A stretch of DNA of 64,000 nt from Chrysemys picta bellii (taxonomy: Eukaryota; Chordata; Testudines; Emydidae), in NCBI RefSeq assembly GCF_011386835.1, contig NC_088798.1:558001-622000 (forward strand), given 5' to 3'. Made by a program: the position numbers and the translations under genes. Of this stretch, positions 53,465 through 64,000 are shown piece after piece. The notes below the pieces were generated by a model. It searched no databases, was not told where the DNA came from, and saw only the letters and a list, made by a program, of their open reading frames with translations. Position 1 is the stretch's first letter. Each line of letters starts with the position of its first letter.

Positions 53465-56400
53465 CCAGCAGCGACCCGTTTGTTCCCCTGACCCCCCAGC
53501 AGGCATCTCTGGTCTCCCTTGGGCCGGGCCTCTCTTACCCACACAGCACATGAGTCGGTGCCGCCAGGAATCAGGACTCGGGAGACTCCCCTGCACTCTG
53601 CCATACAGAAGCAGATGCCCCACACAGCAGGTCGCAGTGCCATGGGGCCTGCCTGGCCCTCCCCCGGACAGAGGGGCAGCTGGGTCCCATTTCAGTGCCA
53701 TTGCACCCAGACCGTTCCAGCAGCAGCCGGACTGATTTGATGTGGGACCACGGCTTGACAGCACTCGGGCCATCGCCCCCAGCTGCGCAGCCTGGGAAAC
53801 TTTGAGCAAACATAAAAACCTGGGAGGGAGGCAAGTCGTCTCCCCCCACCAGCCACCCCCAGACCCTCCTCGCTGGCGCCACTGCCTCTCGCCTACAGAC
53901 TGAACCCTAAACCCAGCTGCCATCAGAATGGAGGGACCATCCCTGGCGGCTCGGCCTCCATTTCGCAGCCCTTGGGACAGGGCCTGGGTCTCCTTACGGG
54001 TCTGGATGGTGCTCAGTACATGGCTCCTTCCCAGCGTCTGCAGAACAGCTGTGTCTCCCCTGCCTGCCCCGCTGCACGGGGCCCAGCTGGGAGAGGCCCC
54101 TGCCGCCTGTGGGACGCAGCCGAGGGGACCGGGACTGGGCGTGGTTTGGTAGCTCACATGCATCACGGCGGCCTGTTGCGCCATGGCCAGACTGCACTGC
54201 CCCATGGGATTCACTGGGCCCTGCTCGGCACCGAGCCACAGAGGGTCCAAGCTGTCCCCACGTGGTGCCGTGCAACAGTGCCAGGCCTCCTGCCTCTGTG
54301 CCAGGCTTATTCCCTCAGACCTCGCAGTTGGGCCTGGTACCAGGCTGCCAGCTGCGTGGGCTGAGGCTCGTCCCAGACGCCCCTGAGGCTCGCCCTGCTT
54401 GGGGACCGGGACAGCTCAGGGCGCCAGAGGCAGCACAGGCTGAACAGTTGCTTCCAGAAGGGACCTCTCAGCAGGGCTAAGGAGGAGGCAGCAAAGGCCC
54501 TGCAAGCCACCCTCCCCGTCCGGGGCCCTAGCACCAGAAGCAGGAGGGTGCTGTCCTGCAAAGCCAAGGACTGGCCCTGGGGGCCCCTGTCAGCTCACCG
54601 GGGCCTACGAGCGAGCGGCTGTGACAGGGGCCCAGTCTCTGCAGTTGCAGCAGGCTAGAGAGAGCCCAGCCAGACACAATCAGCAGAGATCTCCCATATC
54701 CTGCAATCTGCTCCCTGCATCCCCGCTGACAGCTCCCGCTGTTCCCATTTGCACTCAGCGCCTGAGCCCTGGGAGATAAAGCTCCCCTGACGCAATCCAG
54801 CCACGAGCGTGTATCTGATCGGCGAGCCGATGCCGACATGGCACAGGGATAATTAGCCAAGAGAAGGGGAGGGTTCCCCTAAGAGCCGTCTGTTCCTTTC
54901 CATGCCCACAGCCAAGCCTCTTGTTCCTGCTCCAGTCTATCCTGCAATGGCCTCCCACCAGGCCTGTCTCTTTGACACCAAACCCTGCCCCATGGGTGTA
55001 GTTTGTGGGGCACAGGGGGCATTGCCCCCACACACCTCCCCCACTCCATGCTGAAGGCGGTCAGTTTCATTGTGACTCCCCACCTGCTATTTCAGCTCCA
55101 TGGCACTCCCTGCAAGGCTCCTTGTTGGCCCTGGGCCCGTGTGTCCGATCCTGGCAGCTTCGCCCCGGGCGTTCTCCCAGGCAGCTGCCTGTGCGCGGTG
55201 CTGCCTCCCGACGTTCACACCACCCCTGCCACACTGCAGTCCCACCTCTCCCTGCTGCCTCCAGGGAACCAGGTTGTCTCTGGATAACTCACTGCCCTTC
55301 CCCTGACCGTGGCCTCCTGGTCTGCCCTCAGATCAGGTCGGGGAAACCCGCCGCACAAGGGGTGCTACCGCCAAGAAACGTCGGGGAAACGCGGCCTTCT
55401 CAGAGGGACCCTGGCACACGGGGACGACCCCACAAACCCACCTCGGAGCCATCCCTGTAAATCCGCCTCCACTGCCTCCCTCATGGCCCTGCTGATGCCA
55501 GCCATGAGGTCATTGCAGTGACATCACCAGCGTTACCATGGCCACGGGCTGATGTCATAAGGAGCGCACTGGGAGGAAGCAGGAGACGCCACAAACGCGG
55601 CCTTCTTCAGACAAGGGCTGATGTGCCCCCCAGCACCGCCCCAGCCGGCTCTGCCCCCAGGGGAGAACAGGCCGCAGCCTGAGTGCTGAGGGCTGATGGG
55701 TGATGGGAGGGAGCTGCCCCTTGGGCTGAATGTCCTGCTCCCAGCCAGTTGCCCCCTGGTCCCTGCTGCGCCGCATGGCTGCGGACGGCTGAACCAGGCA
55801 CTGCCCAGCGAGAACATCCCCACGTGGCCAGGGCCTGGGGCTGTGCCAATGTCCCAGCCACATCAGGACACGGCTTCTGGATCTGCTGTCTGCGGCTGGG
55901 ATCTGAGAGGCAGGGGCCAGCTGGGTGGGCCGAGCCGGGATCCAGCCAGGCTGAGCTGCCCCTTCTTGCCGTAAGGACCCCCGTGTGATCCAGCCTGCTC
56001 CCCGGCCCAGCTGCCTCGCCCCAGCACGCCCGCAAGGGTGGGGATCGCAGCGCGCTAAGCCCATGCTCCTGAACAAGCTGCCTCTTCGTGGCCCTGCTCT
56101 CTGCGCCCGCCCCAGCATGCCAAGCCAGTCAGAGCAGCACACAGGTACCGGAGCTCCATGGGGCACCCGGGGCATCCACACTCAGACCCCCCGACCCCCC
56201 GAGCTGTACAGACACTTCTGGCTCTGGGAAATGAGACCAGAACCTCCTGGTCCCTTGCAGGTGGCTGCACTCAAAGCCCTAGGAGCCTGGGACCACAGGG
56301 ACTGTCTACGGGGGGAAAAAGGGAAATAAGCAAAATCCAACCACATCTCAGGAGTGTGGCCAGCCCCACAGTGCTACCTATTAACTGTGTGGCTTCCTGT

Positions 56401-56579
56401 GTCTGGAACGCGTTACACACCATCCCCGCCCACTCCCGGGTGGGTCCAGCCAGACTCGGTGTAGTACAGGGCATCAGAGAGCGGCTCGCTGTGATCCAAG
56501 GATGTCCCAGGCGAGGCCCTGCCAGCAGAGCTAGAGATGTATTAACGCCATTGCACAAGGCACTGGGAAGCTCTCCTCT
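53465..56579. other. GC-rich low-copy sequence without recognised gene
   Basis: Overlapping open frames occur in both orientations (up to 269 codons) without domains. I see no repeat, exon signature or RNA gene. Confidence 0.35.
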
Positions 56580-56800
56580 GGAGCACTGGGTACAGATCCG
56601 GTCAGCCACATTCAAGACAGGCGAATTCACTCTGGAAGAGGTGCAGAGAAGAACTAGTGATAGGATGAGCAGGGGAAGGGAGGGCCGATCTTATGAGAGG
56701 AGACTCGAAGAGCTTGGCTTGGTTAGCCTAGTAAAAAGAAGGCGGAGCAGGGATCTGAGTGCTCTATAAAAACCAGGGAGGGTGAAGAGCTATTTTAGCT
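56580..56800 (+). pseudogene. Old CR1-like LINE C-terminal fragment
   Basis: An open stretch ends in LEEVQRRTSDRMSRGREG, RSYERRLEELGLVSLVKRRR, which matches the conserved LERVQRRATR...YEERLKELGLFSLEKRR region of CR1 ORF2. It is the C-terminal end only, truncated on both sides. Confidence 0.75.
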
Positions 56801-58689
56801 AAAGAACAATATTGGCCAGGGTCTTCTGAGTGCCTGGGCCCTGTCCTGGAGCCTCCTGCTCCAACAGGAAGAGGGGCTTCGTCCCCGCTCCCAGCCAGGA
56901 CAGGCCCCACTTGTTGGACCAGGGCCTTTCCTTGCAGCACAGGGGGGCTGGGGCTCAGATCTCCCCGAGATCCAGACCAGGGATCCCAGAGCTACAGCAT
57001 CACAGCCACATCCCTCAGCGCTGCCTGAGAGATGCCCATCCCAGTGCACCCGCTCAGCCTCTCCCACTGGGCTCCCCGGGTGGGTTAAGGGGCCCCAGCT
57101 CCTGTGTTTGGGGTCAGTGGAGAGGGGGAGGGGCCCACGTCCCCAGTGTGTGGTGGGGCCTAGCTCCCCTGGGTGGCATCGGGGGGGGGGAAAAGGGGGG
57201 TCTCCCAGTAACTTGGGGGGGAAGCAGCTTCAGAAGGAACTGTCCCTTCTGTTTCTATGGCAACTGTACTTAATGGCGCTTCAGCCTGACAGGTTCATTA
57301 CTCCGCAGCTGAACTCCTCAAGGAGGGACTGGAGATAGTGACCACCATGCCGGGGGGGCAGTGGGGGCCATGGGTGGTGAGAGTTGTGCCGTGACCAGTC
57401 TCCTGGGCCTCGCCCCTCTCATGCCATCACCCAGTGCTCCAGGGAGTGGGCTGCGCAGAGCCCTCGGCACCCAGCGCTGTGACACCCGGGGATGGGGCTG
57501 GAGGCAGTTGCTGGACCCCAGCTCAGTGCTGTCCCAGCGAGCAGGGGCCAGTGCGGCAAGCAGGATGGCCAGGTGGCTGCTGCACGCCTCGCGTGGCGTC
57601 GCATCTCCCTGCGATGACCGATTCTCCAGCCAAAATGCCAGTACATGCTCCGATCCATAGGCTGCGGAGTGGAGGTGCTGGCCAGGAACCTCTGTCTGGG
57701 CACAGAGAGCCCAGGCCTGGCAGCAGGGATGCGCTGAGGCAGAAGACGTATTCGCGGACAGCTGCAAGCAGAGCCAAGCAACCAGGCAGATAGGTCAGCC
57801 CCACAGGAGGAGACGTGTGGCATGAACAGGGAGAGGAGACAAGGGCAGCTGGTGCCCGAAGGGGCTGCTTCCCAGCGAGCCAGAGCCCTGTATCTGCACC
57901 CCTCCCTTCCAGCCCAGCCCACCATCTCCCCACCACTGACGGCCCCACGGAGTTGAGCCGTGCAACCTGGGAAGGGGGGGCACCCCCTGGGGAGCAAACA
58001 GCGCCCCAGGAATCCGCCTCCCGAGTCTTGCTCCTCCCCCCCTCCCCTGGGAGGAGGGTCAGGACCATCACTCCATTCCACAGCGGGGTGCAGGGGCAGG
58101 AAGATCACTGAGGACCCCCTGACTCCTGCCTAAATGCTGTACAAAAACCTCATTGCTGCTGCACGCCAGCCTGGCTGGGACACCAGCCGTGGCTGCCCTC
58201 GATGGCTCAGCCGGGCCCAGCGCAAAGGGGCCAAGGCCAGCAGCCACACTGGCCCAGCGGAGGCAGGATAGGTTGTGCCAGGCGTCCCCGCTAGCATTGC
58301 TCTAAACCTGGCTGGGTAGCAACGTCCTCTGCGTACCTTGCCCACAATTCCTGGCCCGCTCCAGAAGCAGTGCATTCTGGGAGACTTCAGGGCCACAGCA
58401 GCTGGGCTCATTGAGACATGTCAGTCCGACATGCATCAGACTGACCCACTTAATGTTCAACCTGCTGAAAGGAGAGGCTGTCTGCTCTAGCCACTTCCTA
58501 GCCTGTGTGCCCTGTTCTGCAGCGGTTCCCTGCCTGAGCTGTACATGCAGCCCGGCACCGTGTGCTCAGGACAGGCCAGAGGCTGCAGTCTCCGGGCTTA
58601 GTGCACATCTGCCAGAGCGCAGCAGTGACCTCCAGTCCCATCCAGCCTGCACAGCCCTGGAGGGGAGCCCCCCCGCCCCCCGCCTCGCT
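56801..58689. other. GC-rich low-copy sequence
   Basis: No gene or repeat is recognised. Confidence 0.35.
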
Positions 58690-59420
58690 CAGGAGGTGCT
58701 ATACTTTGCAATACTTTCCATTCCACTGGTATCTCTGGAGGATGTTCAACCAAAGCGCCTACATCTGTAAATCAGCAGGCCAGATAGCTTGCCCCCAAGG
58801 GTTTTAAAAGAGCTGGCTGAGGAGCTCGCTGGACCATTAGTGTTGATTTTCTGTAGGTCTTGGAGCCCCGGGGAAGTTCCAGAAAGCTCGAAGAAAGTTC
58901 ACGTTGTGCCAATTTTTAATAACGGTAAACGGGCTGATGGGGTAATTATAAGCCTGTCAGTTTAACATCAGTCCCAGGCAAGACAATGAAGCAGCTGCTA
59001 CAGGTCTCGGCTAACAAAGAACTGAAAGAGGAAAATGTAATTAATGCAAATCAAAATGGGTTTATGGAAACTAGCTCCTGTCACACTAACTTGATAGCTT
59101 TTTTGATGAGAGTACAAGTTTGATTGATAACAGCAATAGTGCTGAGGTAACATAGACAGACTCTCTGAGGTGTTTGACTCAATGCTGCATGACATTTCGA
59201 TTAAAAAACTAGAAGAATCTAAAATTATCCTGGCACACATTAAACACATTATAAACTGGCTAACTGATAGGTCTCAACATGTAAAAACAACTGAGGAGAG
59301 TTGGCAGTTTTTCAAAGGGACACTATTAAGGGCCCAAAAGCAAGCTATTCCGCTGGTTAGGAAAGATAGAAAATGTGGCAAAAGACCACCTTGGCTTAAC
59401 CACGAGATCTTCATGATCTA

Positions 59421-61258
59421 AAAAATAAAAAGGAGTCATATAAAAAATGGAAACTAGGACAGATTACAAAGGATGAATATAGGCAAACAACACAGGAATG
59501 CAGGGACAAGATTAGAAAGGCAAAGGCACAAAATGAGCTCAAACTAGCTACAGGAATAAAGGGAAACAAGAAGACTTTTTATCAATACATTACAAGCAAG
59601 AGGAAGACCAAAGACGGGGTAGGCCCACTGCTTAGTGAAGAGGGAGAAACAGTAACAGGAAACTTGGAAATGGCAGAGATGCTTAATGACTTCTTTGTTT
59701 CGGTCTTCACCGAGAAGTTTGAAGGAATGCCTAACAAAGTGAATGCTAATGGGAAGGGGGTAGGTTTAGCAGATAAAATAAAAAAAGAACAAGTTAAAAA
59801 TCACTTAGAAAAGTTAGATGCCTGCAAGTCACCAGGGCCTGATGAAATGCATCCTAGAATACTCAAGGAGCTAATAGAGGAGGTATCTGAGCCTCTAGCT
59901 ATTATCTTTGGAAAATCATGGGAGATGGGAGAGATTCCAGAAGACTGGAAAAGGGCAAATATAGTGCCCATCTATAAAAAGGGAAATAAAAACAACCCAG
60001 GAAACTACAGACCAGTTAGTTTAACTTCTGTGCCAGGGAAGATAATGGAGCAAGTAATTAAGGAAATCATCTGCAAACACTTGGAAGGTGGTAAGGTGAT
60101 AGGAAACAGCCAGCATGGATTTGTAAAGAACAAATCATGTCAAACCAATCTGATAGCTTTCTTTGATAGGATAACGAGCCTTGTGGATAAGGGAGAAGCT
60201 GTGGATATGGTATACCTAGACTTTAGTAAGGCATTTGATACGGTCTCGCATGATATTCTTATCAATAAACTAGGCAAATACAATTTAGATAGGGCTACTA
60301 TAAGGTGGGTGCATAACTGGCTGGATAACCATACTCAGAGAGTTGTTATTAATGGTTCCCAATCCTGCTGGAAAGGCATAACGAGTGGGGTTCCGCAGAG
60401 GTCTGTTTTGGGACCAGCCCTGTTCAATATCGTCATTAACGACTTAGATATTGGCATAGAAAGTACGCTTATTAAGTTTGCGGATGATACCAAACTGTGA
60501 GGGATTGCAACTGCTTTGGAGGACAGGGTCATAATTCAAAATGGAGAAATGATCTGAGTTAAATAGGTTGAAGTTTAACAAAGACAAATGCAAAGTGCTC
60601 CACTTAGGAAGGAACAATCAATTTCACACATACAGAATGGGAAGAGACTGTCTAGGAAGGAGTACGGCAGAAAGGGATCTAGGGGTTATAGTGGACCACA
60701 AGCTAAATATGAGTCAACAGTGTGATGCTGTTGCAAAAAAAGCAAACATGATTCTGGGATGTATTAACAGGTGTGTTGTGAGCAAGACACGAGAAGTCAT
60801 TCTTCCACTCTACTCTGCTCTGGTTAGGCCTCAGCTGGAGTATTGTGTCCAGTTCTGGGCACCACATTTCAAGGAAGATGTGGAGAAATTGGAGAGGGTC
60901 CAGAGAAGAGCAACAAGAATGATTAAAGGTCTTGAGAACATGACCTATGAAGGAAGGCTGAAAGAATTGGGTTTGTTTAGTTTGGAAAAGAGAAGACTGA
61001 GAGGGGACATGATAGCAGTTTTCAGGTATCTAAAAGGGTGTCATAAGGAGGAGGGAGAGAACTTGTTCACCTTAGCCTCTAAGGATAGAACAAGAAGCAA
61101 TGGGCTTAAACTGCAGCAAGGGAGGTCTAGGTTGGACATTAGGAAAAGGTTCCTAACTGTCAGGGTGGTTAAACACTGGAATAAATTGCCTAGGGAGGTT
61201 GTAGAATCTCCATCTCTGGAGATATTTAAGAGTAGGTTAGATAAATGTCTATCAGGGA
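59421..61258 (+). pseudogene. CR1 ORF2 reverse transcriptase, inactivated
   Basis: The frame from about 59421 gives the linker, and 59664-60500 gives 278 codons of RT. RT blocks include [60 protein letters not shown] and FADDTKL. The catalytic aspartates are present, but GVPQGSVLGP reads [14 protein letters not shown] at 60498-60500 follows FADDTKL, and about 20 codons downstream are damaged or deleted. The C-terminal region resumes at 60568 (MKFNKDKCKVLHLGR, then YEGRLKELGLFSLEKRRLRG). It runs into the hAT insertion at 61259. The endonuclease is missing. It is dead but less decayed than the LINE around it. Confidence 0.9.
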
Positions 61259-61458
61259 CAGGGCCGGCTCCAGCATTTCTGCCGCCCCAAGAAAAAAAAA
61301 AAAAAAAAGCCGCGATCGGCAGCGGCAGTTCGGCGGCAGGTCCTTCGCTCCTAGAGGTAGTGAGGGACCTGCCGCCCCCGAATTGCCGCAGGTGCCGCCC
61401 CTCTCCCTTGGCCGCCCCAAGCACCTGCTTGTTAAGCTGGTGCCTGGAGCCGGCCCTG
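61259..61458 (+). mobile_element. hAT-like MITE inside CR1 (200 bp)
   Basis: The ends are CAGGGCCGGCTCCAGC and GGAGCCGGCCCTG. A perfect 8-bp duplication ATCAGGGA lies at 61251-61258 and 61459-61466. The centre is a foldback with an A-run at 61289-61308. Excising it together with one duplication restores the CR1 3' sequence. Confidence 0.95.
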
Positions 61459-61637
61459 ATCAGGGATGGTTTAGACAGTATTTGGTCCTGCCATGCGGGC
61501 AGGGGACTGGACTCGATGACCTCTCGAGGTCCCTTCCAGTCCTAGAATCTATGAATCTATGTAACTGTAAATAGGGAATCAGCACTGAGTGGGTGTGTTT
61601 CAGTAGGGGCCCGCAGGGATCGGTTCTTGGTCCTACA

Positions 61638-62099
61638 TCTAAGTTCCCTGTAAGCTGCGCGGCATCCCTCCCCCAGCCCAGCCCAGCCCTGCCCCGCCCC
61701 ACCGGGACTGCCATGGTCAGGGAGAGGCGCCTCTCACCCAGCCCCGAGCTGCTGCAGCAAGAGAGAGCTGGGGGGAGTCCTCTCCCCCCGCTGCAGCCCC
61801 GGGGCAGCCTGCACCCCAAACCCCTCATCCCTGGGCCCACTCCAGAGCCTGCACCCCGCTGCACCCCAATCCTCTGCCCTAGCACTGAGCCCCATCCCGC
61901 ACCCCAATCCCCTCATCCCCAGGCCCACCCCTGAGCCCTCACCCCCAGCCAGAGCCATCACCCCCCACGCTCCAACCCTCTGCCCCAGCCCTTAGCTCCC
62001 TCCTACACTCCGAACTCCTCGGCTCCACCCCCACCTCCATATTGGTGCACATAACAAAATTAATTCCGCACACGGACATAAAAAATTAGAGGGAACACT
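61638..62099 (+). mobile_element. hAT-like element, AAGTTCCCT/AGGGAACACT ends (462 bp)
   Basis: The left edge tctaagttccctgtaagctg and the right edge ttagagggaacact are imperfect inverted repeats. Flanking 8-mers GTCCTACA (61630-61637) and TTCCTACA (62100-62107) match at 7 of 8. The interior is a C-rich array (caccccaaacccctcatccc) like those in 22495-23299 and 44695-45583. Confidence 0.75.
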
Positions 62100-63000
62100 T
62101 TCCTACACTATTTCATGTTTTTATCAATGACTTGGAAGAAACATAAAATCAATGATAAAGTTTGCAGATCACACAAAAATTGGGCGAGTGATAAATAATG
62201 AAGAGAACAGGTCACTGATTCAGAACAATCTGGATCGCTTAGTAAACTGGGCGCAAGCAAACAATATGCATTTTAATACAGCTAAATGTGAATGTGCATA
62301 TCTAGGAACAAAGCATATAGGCTATACGTAAAGGATAGGGGACTCTATCCTGGGAAGCAGTGACTCTGAAAAATAAATAAGCTCATAGTGGATAATCAAC
62401 AGTACATGAGCTTCCAGCATGAGGCTGTGGCCAAAAGAGCTAATGGGATCCTTGGATGCATAAACAGAGGAATCGTGAATAAGAGCAGAGAGGTGATTTT
62501 ACCTCTGTCTTTGGCACTGGTGCGACCATTGTTGGAATCCTGTGTCCAGTGCTGGTGCCCATAATTCAAGAAGGCTGCTGATAAATTGGAGAGGGTTCAG
62601 AGAAGAGCTACAAGAATGAGTAAAAGATTAGAAAACCTGCCTTCTAATGATTGACTCAAAGAGCTCGATCTATTTAGCTTAGCAAAGAGAAGGTTAAGGG
62701 ATGACCTGATTACAGTCTATAAGCACCTATATTGGGAACACATATTTAATAATTGGTTCTTCAGTCTAGCACAGAAAGATCCAATGGCTGGAAGTTGAAG
62801 CTAGACACATTCAGACTAGAAATAAGGTGTATATTTTTACAAGTGAGAGTAATTAACCACTGGGACAATGTACCAACGGTCACGGTGGGTTCTCCATCAC
62901 TGACAATTTTAGAATCAGGATTGCATGTTTGTCTAACGTGTTCTGGGCATTATTTTGGGGCAGTTCTCTGGCCTGTGCTATACAGGAGGTCAGACTAGAG

Positions 63001-63438
63001 CAGGGGTGGCCAACCTGAGACTGAGAAGGAGCCAGAATTTACCAATGTACATTGCCAAAGAGCCACAGTAACACGTCAGCAGCCCCCCATCAGCTCCCCC
63101 ACCCCACTTCCAGTGCCTCCCACCCACCGTCAGCCCCGCTGATCAGCACCTCCCCCTCCCTCCCTGCACCTCCCAATCAGCTGTTTTGTGGTGTGCAGGA
63201 AGGTCTGGGATGGAGGGGGAGGAGCGAGGGCACGGCAGGCTCAGGGGAGGGGGCGGGAAGGGGTGGAGGGGGGGCAGGGCCTGTGGCAGAGCCAGGGGTT
63301 GAGCAGTGAGCACCCCCTGGCACATTGGAAAGTTGGCGCCTGTAGCTCCAGCCCCGGAGTCGGTGCCTAGACAAGGAGCCGCATATTAACTTCTGAAGAG
63401 CCGCAGGTGGCTCCAGAGCCACAGGTTGGCCAGCCCTG
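63001..63438 (+). mobile_element. hAT-Charlie-like element, CAGGGGTGGCCAACCTG ends (438 bp)
   Basis: The ends are CAGGGGTGGCCAACCTG and CAGGTTGGCCAGCCCTG. Flanking 8-mers GACTAGAG (62993-63000) and GACTAGAT (63439-63446) match at 7 of 8. It lies in the 3' end of the old LINE and encodes no transposase. Confidence 0.92.
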
Positions 63439-63490
63439 GACTAGATGATCAAAAAACAATGGTCCCTGCTGGCCTAGAAACCTATGAATC

Positions 63491-63860
63491 GATGTCCTGT
63501 GCAGCCCAGCTACCCTGCACGAAGGGGGCTGCAGCAAGCCCCTGCAGTCACCAAGAGAAGCATCCAGAACGCAGAGAAGGAGCAGGACTGGGTCTCCCGC
63601 AGCCTCTCCCCTCAGTGGGCAGGAGAAGAACATAGACTCTGAGCCCGTCTGGAGAGGATCTGGGGCCAGCTCCCAGGGGCACAGAATGCAGCCTGCTGCT
63701 GGCTGTGAGGGGAGCCCCTGGTTACTTCAGCCCTGGCTGCCCCGCAGGGGTGCTGTAGGGTCCGGGCAGGAGCAGTGGCAGCTCCCAGCTACTCCAGGCC
63801 TGGCAGGGGCACTGTAAGGCACAGAGGCCATGGTGCGTGAGCGCCACATGGCTGCGCCAG
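63491..63860. other. Low-copy sequence
   Basis: No gene or repeat is recognised between the old LINE end and the LTR at 63861. Confidence 0.35.
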
Positions 63861-64000
63861 TGTGACGAAGTGGGACAGTTCTTAATGTTTTCCTCAGTTT
63901 CCCCTATGCAGTTCTTAAGTATCTAGGTGGTGGGATAAGGGTGTATGGTTGCTGCAGAGCAAAGGGCCAGGGTACATAAATGCCTGACACTCTGTCTCCT
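63861..64000 (+). mobile_element. Start of an LTR, cut by the window edge
   Basis: TGTGACGAAGTGGGACAGTT closely resembles the first bases of the solo LTRs at 9061 and 46136, then diverges. Only the first 140 bp are in the window, so it could be a solo LTR or the start of an element. Confidence 0.65.

Larger units (their letters stand above)
59285..61558 (+). mobile_element. Younger CR1 LINE inserted in the old LINE
   Basis: A 5'-truncated CR1 starts in the linker between endonuclease and RT. It ends in the tail cctagaatctatgaatct. A short possible target duplication ATGTAA lies at 59279-59284 and 61559-61564. The hAT at 61259-61458 sits in its 3' part. Confidence 0.85.
58690..63490 (+). pseudogene. 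Old L3/CR1-like LINE ORF2, split by later insertions
   Basis: Surviving parts are 58690-59284 (RT blocks), 61565-61637, 62100-63000 (later RT, thumb and C-terminal region) and 63439-63490 (3' end). The reading frame is broken many times; for example, the block near 59165 reads as a mutated (F)[16 protein letters not shown]. The parts rejoin in order once the CR1 (59285-61558) and hAT elements (61638-62099, 63001-63438) are taken out. The 3' end shows the gtcagactaga...caatggtccctgctggccta block typical of CR1-superfamily LINEs. It cannot make functional protein. Confidence 0.75.

Overview
This looks like nuclear DNA of a reptile, most probably a turtle. Three repeat types point that way: CR1 LINE 3' ends with ATTCTATG-type octamer tails, a tRNA-derived SINE of the tortoise pol III type, and many short hAT-like elements known to me from turtle and crocodilian genomes. 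A crocodilian is the main alternative. I found no host protein-coding exon, no rRNA or tRNA gene and nothing prokaryotic. The long open frames are either transposon genes or accidents of GC-rich tandem repeats.

Layout. 0-9 kb: a gypsy reverse transcriptase remnant, a solo LTR (3.1-4.3 kb), hAT-like elements, and a decayed minus-strand LINE (6.7-8.9 kb) sitting in an older LTR and itself holding a tRNA-SINE. 9-20 kb: two solo LTRs, a CA-rich minisatellite, two further minisatellites (78-bp and 54-bp units), a CR1 tail split by a SINE, and two hAT elements with internal arrays. 20-38 kb: GC-rich low-copy DNA with scattered hAT-like elements, SINEs, LTRs and old LINE pieces. Short AT-rich islands there and elsewhere could be conserved regulatory elements. 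38.9-43.3 kb: a CA-rich minisatellite split by a young Gmr1-like LTR retrotransposon. 44-54 kb: another hAT, a CORE-SINE, solo LTRs and a 1.65-kb G-rich minisatellite. 58.7-63.5 kb: an old LINE interrupted by one CR1 and two hAT elements, with a third hAT inside the CR1.

The main discovery candidate is the element at 39,379-42,987. It has a complete 5' LTR and an open gag-protease-integrase frame in Gmr1-type order with a SCAN-like capsid. It breaks off inside the integrase and ends in an inverted copy of the first 233 bp of its own LTR. Both outer ends are therefore the U3 terminus, and a 5-bp duplication flanks the whole structure. This suggests that reverse transcriptase switched strands at up to 10 nt of microhomology and that integrase then inserted the palindrome-ended DNA.

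Target-site duplications read directly from the sequence support most insertions: 5 bp for four of the five complete solo LTRs and 4 bp for the fifth, 8 bp for most hAT-like elements, and 10-12 bp for the foldback SINEs. The SINE result shows that these palindromic repeats are retroposed rather than cut-and-paste elements.
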